NCBI GenBank assembly: GCA_963706315.1
Contig: CAVPMA010000019.1
Span: 186,001 to 250,000 of the forward strand
Reading direction: 5' to 3'
Origin: CALMEC01 sp963706315
GTDB lineage: Bacteria; Actinomycetota; Thermoleophilia; Miltoncostaeales; Miltoncostaeaceae
Length of the DNA: 64,000 bases
The notes beneath the pieces are model-generated. The model had not been told where the DNA came from. It did not search any database and saw only the letters and a program-made list of their open reading frames with translations. The position numbers and the translations under genes are program-made. Below are positions 59,376 through 64,000 of this stretch, piece after piece. Every line of letters starts with the position of its first letter. Position 1 is the first letter of the stretch.

Positions 59376-59633
59376 TTGGCGAACATCAAGCAGCAGAAGA
59401 AACGCATCCGTCGTGCGGAGAAGCAGCACGACTCGAACGTCCGCTACCGCTCCACCATCAAGACCCTCTTCAAGGGGCTCGAGGCCGCCGAAACCGGCGA
59501 CGACGCGGCAACCCGCGCGCGCGACCTCGAGAAGCTCATCGACAAGGCCGCCGCCAAGGGCGCCATCCACGCGAACAACGCCGCTCGCAAGAAGAGCCGC
59601 GTCGCACGCATCGTCGCCGTCCACGAGGGCTGA
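59376..59633 (+). CDS. rpsT: Ribosomal protein S20
   Basis: An 85-residue basic protein of the 30S subunit. The sequence (M)ANIKQQKKRIRRAEKQHD at the start, KTLFKGLEAAE, and AIHANNAARKKSRVARIV at the end match the S20 family over full length. It starts at a TTG after AGGAGG; TTG or GTG starts in rpsT are known in other bacteria, where they take part in autoregulation. It is encoded alone on the plus strand between murJ and holA. Confidence 0.95.
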   Translation: MANIKQQKKRIRRAEKQHDSNVRYRSTIKTLFKGLEAAETGDDAATRARDLEKLIDKAAAKGAIHANNAARKKSRVARIVAVHEG

Positions 59634-59662
59634 CCCTCTCCACGGCCGCGCGCCGGAGCTGA

Positions 59663-60679
59663 TCAGTCCCTGACGAGGCCGAGCAGGTCGCGTGCCGCCA
59701 GCTCGAGCACGAAGCGCCGGCCGTCGGCTCCCGACCGCCCGAGGTCGCCGAACGCGGAGACGCGCAGGTCGAGCTCCAGCGTCGCGAGACGTGCGACGCA
59801 CCGGTCGCCCGCCCCGGGCGCGATCTGACGGGCATGCTCGAGCGCCTTCTGCGCGGGATAGCCCCTGAGGCCGGTGGCGGCCCCGACCGCGTCGGGTGTC
59901 GCCCCCTCGCCGAGCGCCTGTGCCACGGCGATCCCCCGGAAGTGGCGTGTGAGCGTGGCGTGGACGACGGCGGGGTCGGTGGGCTTGTCCCCCCCACCCA
60001 GCTCGTCGAGGATGTCGTAGACGCGGGCCCGGTTCCCCGCGATCAGCGCGTCGGCCACTTCGTATGCCTTGCTCTCCGGGTTGACGACCACCAGGGCATC
60101 GACAAGCTCGCGGTCGACCGGCGCACCGCCGGCGGCCGCTGCGAGCTTGGCCCCCTCCTGGCTGAGCGCCATCGCGTCCTCGCCGACCCGCTCCACCACG
60201 AGCCGGGCGAGCGGCGCCGGCAGCTTCGCGCCGTGCCGGTGCGTCTCGGCGATGAGGTGCTCGACGAACCACTTGGTCCGGTCGCTGCGCTTGAGCTTGG
60301 CGTCCGGACCGTAGGCGAGCACCTTGCCGGCACCTTCGACCGCGGCCACCAGCTTCGGGGTCACGGTACCGTCGGCCACCAGGGCGAGGCATGCGGTGTC
60401 GTTCGGCCCCGCCAGGTACGCGACCAGCGCGGTCGCGTCATCGGCCCGCCAGGCCTCGACGCCCCGCACGATCACGAGGCGCGTCCCGCCGAACGAGAGC
60501 GTCTCGCATGCGGCCACCACCTCGGCGGCGGGGACCTGCCCCGCCTCGAAGATGTCGGGGGGCATCCCGCCGTCGCTCGCGACGCGGTCGACGAGCCGGC
60601 GCACGGCGCGCTCCACCTTGCCGCGGTCCTCCCCCCAGATCCCGTAGACGGGAAGGAGCGGGTCGCGGGCCTGGCTCAT
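59663..60679 (-). CDS. holA: DNA polymerase III delta subunit
   Basis: A 338-residue clamp-loader subunit. It has the loader N-terminus (PLLPVYGIWGEDRGKVERAV), strand RLVIVRGVEAWRADDATALV, the middle AYGPDAKLKRSDRTKWFVEH, and the HolA C-terminal collar (DILDELGGGDKPTDPAVVHA, RLATLELDLRVSAFGDLGR). Conservation is modest, as usual for HolA. The position next to rpsT and, beyond the tetR-MMPL cassette, comEC supports it: comEC-holA-rpsT is a common order. Confidence 0.9.
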   Translation of the reverse strand: MSQARDPLLPVYGIWGEDRGKVERAVRRLVDRVASDGGMPPDIFEAGQVPAAEVVAACETLSFGGTRLVIVRGVEAWRADDATALVAYLAGPNDTACLALVADGTVTPKLVAAVEGAGKVLAYGPDAKLKRSDRTKWFVEHLIAETHRHGAKLPAPLARLVVERVGEDAMALSQEGAKLAAAAGGAPVDRELVDALVVVNPESKAYEVADALIAGNRARVYDILDELGGGDKPTDPAVVHATLTRHFRGIAVAQALGEGATPDAVGAATGLRGYPAQKALEHARQIAPGAGDRCVARLATLELDLRVSAFGDLGRSGADGRRFVLELAARDLLGLVRD

Positions 60680-60746
60680 CGGGGCCGGCCGGCGGCGGAG
60701 ACATCCATCGTCAGAGCTTACGTCGCGAGCCCACGACGCTGCCCCC

Positions 60747-60776
60747 TTGACAAACCGACCGGTTGGTCGGTACGTT
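60747..60776 (+). promoter_or_regulatory. tetR promoter with palindromic operator
   Basis: TTGACA (60747-60752) and TACGTT (60771-60776) are 18 bases apart. Between them CCGACC-GGTT-GGTCGG (60755-60770) is a perfect inverted repeat filling the spacer. The predicted transcription start is next to the GTG at 60784, so the mRNA is probably leaderless and autorepressed. Confidence 0.75.
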
Positions 60777-60783
60777 CCCCGCC

Positions 60784-61407
60784 GTGGTTACCCATGCCTC
60801 CACAGATCGCGGAGAGTCCACCAGGCGCCGCATCCTCGAAGTCGCCGCCCGGCACTTTCTCGAGCGCGGCTTCACGGGCACGTCCCTCAATGAGGTGATC
60901 CGCGAGAGCGGGCTCACCAAGGGAGGGTTCTACTTCCATTTCTCCGGCAAGGCCGACCTCGCCGTCGAGGCGCTCGAGATGGTGCGAACCGAGTGGCGGG
61001 GCGAGGTGCTGGCGGCCGCCGGCTACCACCCGCGCGCGGTCGATCAGATTGCCGCGCTCGTTCGCGCGGCGGCGGTGGGAAAGCGCACCGCGCCTGCGGG
61101 TACAGCGATCGGGCGGCTCTGCGAGGAGTTGGCCCGGCAACCTGAGGTCGCCGAACGGGTCCGCCCGTTCGACGCGTGGTTCGAGCTCACGGCCGAACTC
61201 TTCCTTCGGGCGCAGTCCGAGGGCGACATGGACCCGTCGGTCGACCCTCAGGCCGCGGCCCACTACGCCGTCTGCGCGTTTCTCGGCATCGACCAGGTCG
61301 CCGATGTCTCGGGCGATCCGTCGTTGGTCGAGCGCCTGGCCGAGCAGTACCTCACGTTCACATTCGCCGCAGTCGGTATTACCGTCCCGGTGCCGGCCGC
61401 GGCCTAG
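60784..61407 (+). CDS. TetR-family repressor
   Basis: A 207-residue TetR regulator. The helix-turn-helix is in TRRRILEVAARHFLERGFTG and TSLNEVIRESGLTKGGFYFH, with FSGKADLAVEALE next. The C-terminal ligand domain has a TetR_C-like pattern (GRLCEELARQPEVAERV). Palindromic sites before its own gene and before the downstream exporter share the CCGACC/GGTCGG and CCAACC/GGTTGG half-sites. It is therefore very likely the local repressor of the MMPL pump, released by an unknown small molecule. The GTG was chosen over a TTG lying inside the operator. Confidence 0.9.
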   Translation: MVTHASTDRGESTRRRILEVAARHFLERGFTGTSLNEVIRESGLTKGGFYFHFSGKADLAVEALEMVRTEWRGEVLAAAGYHPRAVDQIAALVRAAAVGKRTAPAGTAIGRLCEELARQPEVAERVRPFDAWFELTAELFLRAQSEGDMDPSVDPQAAAHYAVCAFLGIDQVADVSGDPSLVERLAEQYLTFTFAAVGITVPVPAAA

Positions 61408-61437
61408 TCCAAGCCCTTCCCTCTTCGTCAAAACGAA

Positions 61438-61453
61438 CCAACCGGTCGGTTGG
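61438..61453 (+). promoter_or_regulatory. Operator upstream of the MMPL exporter
   Basis: CCAACCGGTCGGTTGG has arms CCAACCG and CGGTTGG around a central GT. It is closely related to the tetR operator and lies 31 bases after the tetR stop, 41 before the exporter start. Confidence 0.75.
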
Positions 61454-61485
61454 AACTCCGTCCCCCAAAAACTCCGTCCCCCAAG
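61454..61485 (+). repeat. 16-base tandem duplication in the exporter leader
   Basis: AACTCCGTCCCCCAAA is followed directly by AACTCCGTCCCCCAAG. The second copy ends in the AAGGAG ribosome site. It may be a replication slip in the leader; a regulatory effect is only a possibility. Confidence 0.7.
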
Positions 61486-61494
61486 GAGTCTTCG

Positions 61495-63672
61495 ATGTTC
61501 TCCAGTCTCTCTCCAAGGGCGCTCGCGCGAAGCTCCGCAGCCCATCCCAAGCGGGTGATCGGGGCGTGGATCGTCGCATTCATCGTCGCCATGGCGGTGA
61601 TCGCGATGCTCCTCGGCGACGTGCTCAGCCCTCAGCAGTCATTCGTGAACACCCCCGAGAGCCAGCGCGCCGCGAATCAGATCGAGGCGATTACCGGCAC
61701 GGCCGACTCCACCACCGAGCACGTGGTCATGCAGACAACGAGCGGCACGTTCGCCGACGCCGGTCCCCGAGCCCAGGCCGATGCCCTCACCGCCGAGATC
61801 TCGGCGCTCGGGCCGGAGGTCGTGGCGCAGGCGACGTCGCCGACGGCGGCACCCGACCAGATCTCGCAGGATGGCCGCACGGCGATCATCCCGGTGAAGA
61901 TGACGGGAAGCATCAACGATGCCCGCGACAACATCGACAAGGTCCTCGACGTCGCCCTGGCCAAGAACGGCGCCGACGGTATGAACGTCTATGTCACGGG
62001 GCTCGCGTCGATCGACAACGGCGTGAACAAGGTTGCCGAGGATGACCTCAAGACCGGCGAGACGTTCGGGATCCTCCTGGCGCTGATCATCCTGCTCGTC
62101 GTCTTCGGCGCCCTGGTCTCGGCCCTCTTGCCGATCATCCTCGCGGTGGTCGCGATCGTGGTCGCGCTCGCCCTCACCGCCCTCGTCGGCCAGTTCGGCG
62201 ACCTGTCGTTCTTCGTCACCAACATGATCACGATGATGGGCCTGGCGGTCGGGATCGACTACGCCCTGTTCATCGTGAGCAGGTACCGCGAGGAGCGTAC
62301 CGACGGCGTCGAGAAGCTCGCCGCGATCGAGCGGGCCGGTGACACGTCGAGTCGCGCGGTCTTCTTCTCCGGCCTGACGGTCGTGGTGGCCCTCGCGGGG
62401 CTGCTGATCGTCCCGATGTCGGTGTTCGTGAGCCTCGCGGTCGGCGCCATCCTCGTGGTGCTCTCGGCGATCGTCGCAGCGCTTACCCTGCTCCCGGCGC
62501 TGCTGTCCGTGCTGGGCGACCGCATCGACGCGGGACGCGTGTCGCGGCTGGTGCCGAAGCGACTCCGCCGTGAGCGCAGCGAGGGCTTCTGGTCCCGCGC
62601 GGCCGGCTGGGTGATGCGCAGGCCCGTGGCGAGCCTCGTCGTCAGCGCCGCGTTCCTGATCGTCCTCTCGATCCCCTACTGGGGCATCAACACGGGCGCG
62701 TCGGGGGTGGACAGCCTGCCTCCGGGCCTGCAGGCCCGCCAGGGCTACGACATCCTTCAGCAGGAATTCGGGGTCGGCAGCGTCGCCCCGGCGCGGATCC
62801 CGATCGAAGGCGACCCCGCGTCGCCGGCAAACAGCCAGGAGATCGCCCAGATCACCGCCGCGGTGGCGGGCGACCCGATCCTCGGCACCCCGAACGTCGA
62901 GGACGGAGCGACCTCCGCGGGCGGCGTGCTCTCGATCCCGGTGAACGCCGACGCGACGAGCTCGGACGCCACCGGAGCCGTCAAGCGCCTTCGCGCGGTC
63001 ACGGATCTGCCGGTCGGCGGAGCGGCCGCCGAGAACCTCGACTACTTCGACATCGCAGACCGCTACCTGCCGATCGTCGTGGCGATCGTGCTGGCGCTGT
63101 CGTTCATCATCCTACTGCTCGCGTTCCGCTCGATCGTGGTCCCGCTGGTCGCGATCGTGCTGAACCTCCTGTCGGTGGGCGCGGCGTTCGGGCTGATGAC
63201 CCTCGTCAGCCAGATGGGCGTCGGCGCGGACATCTTCGGCTTCCAGCAGGTCGACACCGTCGAGGCCTGGATCCCGATATTCCTGTTCGCGGTCCTGTTC
63301 GGCTTGTCGATGGACTACCACGTGTTCCTGCTGTCGCGGATCCGCGAGCGATACCTCAAGACCGGCAGCAACGTCGACTCGATCACGCACGGGATCAGCT
63401 CGAGTGGACGGCTCATCACCGGTGCCGCCCTGATCATGGTCGCGGTGTTCGGCGGGTTCGCCGCCGGGCAGCTGGTGATGTTCCAGCAGATGGGCTTCGG
63501 CCTCGGCGTCGCCGTCCTGATCGACGCGACGATCGTGCGGGGCGTGCTGCTGCCCGCCACGATGCGGCTGCTGGGCGACGCCAACTGGCACCTGCCGAAG
63601 TCGCTGGACTGGCTCCCCCACGTCGCGATCGAGGGTCCCGCCCCGGTCAGCGAGGGAGCGCCGGCCTCGTAG
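61495..63672 (+). CDS. MMPL/RND-family membrane exporter
   Basis: A 725-residue transporter with two repeats of six helices, each preceded by a large extracytoplasmic loop. It has ITMMGLAVGIDYALFIVSRY in the first half and LFGLSMDYHVFLLSRIRERY in the second. These carry the paired Asp-Tyr residues (GIDYALF, SMDYHVF) for proton relay in MmpL proteins. MmpL transporters export lipids, glycolipids or drugs. TetR control with its own operator favours drug or stress efflux over essential lipid export. The ATG after AAGGAGTCTTCG is preferred to a start 15 codons earlier. Confidence 0.92.
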   Translation: MFSSLSPRALARSSAAHPKRVIGAWIVAFIVAMAVIAMLLGDVLSPQQSFVNTPESQRAANQIEAITGTADSTTEHVVMQTTSGTFADAGPRAQADALTAEISALGPEVVAQATSPTAAPDQISQDGRTAIIPVKMTGSINDARDNIDKVLDVALAKNGADGMNVYVTGLASIDNGVNKVAEDDLKTGETFGILLALIILLVVFGALVSALLPIILAVVAIVVALALTALVGQFGDLSFFVTNMITMMGLAVGIDYALFIVSRYREERTDGVEKLAAIERAGDTSSRAVFFSGLTVVVALAGLLIVPMSVFVSLAVGAILVVLSAIVAALTLLPALLSVLGDRIDAGRVSRLVPKRLRRERSEGFWSRAAGWVMRRPVASLVVSAAFLIVLSIPYWGINTGASGVDSLPPGLQARQGYDILQQEFGVGSVAPARIPIEGDPASPANSQEIAQITAAVAGDPILGTPNVEDGATSAGGVLSIPVNADATSSDATGAVKRLRAVTDLPVGGAAAENLDYFDIADRYLPIVVAIVLALSFIILLLAFRSIVVPLVAIVLNLLSVGAAFGLMTLVSQMGVGADIFGFQQVDTVEAWIPIFLFAVLFGLSMDYHVFLLSRIRERYLKTGSNVDSITHGISSSGRLITGAALIMVAVFGGFAAGQLVMFQQMGFGLGVAVLIDATIVRGVLLPATMRLLGDANWHLPKSLDWLPHVAIEGPAPVSEGAPAS

Positions 63673-63682
63673 GAGCCTGACC

Positions 63683-63717
63683 GTAGTGCCCGCCGGTGAT
63701 CGTCCGGCGGGCACTAC
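63683..63717. terminator. Bidirectional 14-base hairpin terminator
   Basis: GTAGTGCCCGCCGG and CCGGCGGGCACTAC pair perfectly around a 7-base loop, between the convergent stops of the MMPL gene and comEC. No T-tract. It is the strongest hairpin in the window after the 13.2 kb repeat. Confidence 0.7.
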
Positions 63718-63718
63718 G

Positions 63719-64000
63719 TCACCGTCCCCGCTCGACGAACACGTCGAGCCCACCGGCGCCGGCGGCCACCGTGGTGCTTCCGGATCGATCGGTCCGGAGC
63801 ACCGCGACTCCGCCCGCAGCGAGCGCCGCCAGCGTGCCCGCCTCCGGATGCCCGTGACGGTTCGGGTCGCCGACCGAGATCAGGGCGACGCTCGGGTGGA
63901 GCCGGCGAAGCAGATCGGGGAGCCCGGCGTCGGCCGATCCGTGGTGCGAGACCTTGAGCACGTCCACGCCCTCCAGCGCGAGCCGGCCCAACACCCCGCT
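63719..64000 (-). CDS. comEC: ComEC/Rec2-type competence protein, C-terminal end only
   Basis: 94 codons of the metallo-beta-lactamase-like C-terminal domain of ComEC, reading off the window edge. The fragment has DVLKVSHHGSADAGLPDLLR and PSVALISVGDPNRHGHP, the typical ComEC finish. In full-length proteins a membrane channel domain imports single-stranded DNA. Adjacent holA and rpsT (beyond the inserted cassette) are the usual comEC neighbours. Confidence 0.85.
   Translation of the reverse strand, partial: SGVLGRLALEGVDVLKVSHHGSADAGLPDLLRRLHPSVALISVGDPNRHGHPEAGTLAALAAGGVAVLRTDRSGSTTVAAGAGGLDVFVERGR

Noticed and set aside
57742..59673. A 643-codon plus-strand frame opposite murJ
   Set aside because: Antisense to a clear 14-helix flippase; composition dominated by Asp, Glu, Arg and His, with no family pattern.
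1..64000. tRNA, rRNA, CRISPR array, prophage or intact insertion sequence
   Set aside because: No cloverleaf, repeat-spacer array, transposase or phage gene was recognised in any intergenic stretch. A covariance-model scan would be needed to exclude a divergent tRNA.

Overview
The window is about 70% GC by eye. Genes are densely packed, stop/start overlaps of the ATGA and GTGA type are common, and GTG and TTG starts are frequent. LexA boxes have the Gram-positive/actinobacterial form TCGAAC-N4-GTTCGA, and several promoters sit so close to the start codon that mRNAs are probably leaderless. Together with the imuB-DUF6504-dnaE2 set and surface proteins carrying a 'NSLTG..I' pattern, this points to an Actinomycetota chromosome, plausibly class Thermoleophilia. 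The class is an inference. No rRNA, tRNA, CRISPR array, prophage or intact insertion sequence was seen.

Layout. 1-2.3 kb: end of a type IA topoisomerase and an ArfB-like ribosome-rescue hydrolase whose tail runs into 47 consecutive A/T bases. 2.5-4.1 kb: a glycosyltransferase wrecked by about four frameshifts. 4.4-8.4 kb: aldehyde dehydrogenase, DUF445 membrane protein, nitroreductase and an orphan Xre/MbcA/ParS-type antitoxin-like protein. 8.6-13.2 kb: moxR, DUF58 and transglutaminase operon, then OsmC. 13.2-13.3 kb: a cluster of inverted repeats. 14.2-21.1 kb: an SOS mutagenesis region, with imuB-DUF6504 and dnaE2 each under a LexA box that ends on the start codon. An HPt/ATPase protein and a HAD phosphatase lie between them. 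21.1-27.4 kb: an accessory stretch with a serine beta-lactamase-like protein, tandem CAP proteins, an A-type Fe-S carrier, a kelch protein, carbonic anhydrase, and two very small ORFs plus a Cys-containing unknown protein.

27.4-34.8 kb (minus strand): DUF72, cytochrome c maturation factors, and the overlapping chain deoC-hisIE-trpE-trpG-trpD-trpC. 34.8-37.9 kb (plus): Fpg/Nei glycosylase, alpha/beta hydrolase and a DHA2 drug exporter, all overlapping. 38.2-45.8 kb (minus): the housekeeping chain dnaJ-prmA-rsmE-mtaB-HIT-phoH-ybeY-dgkA/PAP2-cdd-era. 53.1-60.7 kb (minus): holA, then murJ-lepA-hemW-hrcA and an unknown gene, with rpsT divergent. The end of comEC closes the window.

Two accessory insertions interrupt these housekeeping chains. 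The first, about 46.1-53.1 kb, is a sulfur locus lying between hrcA and dnaJ. It holds a possible cysteine leader peptide, a frameshifted amidohydrolase, cysteine dioxygenase, a frameshifted NeuD-type acyltransferase, a cluster-free Rrf2 regulator and a complete sulfate ABC importer. Its two operons share the promoter motif CTAT-N7-CTTGACAA. The second, 60.8-63.7 kb, is a tetR-MMPL exporter cassette with paired palindromic operators, placed between comEC and holA. The clear frameshifts in the window all fall in accessory genes (glycosyltransferase, PNPOx-like, amidohydrolase, NeuD-like). This suggests decay there, or local assembly error.
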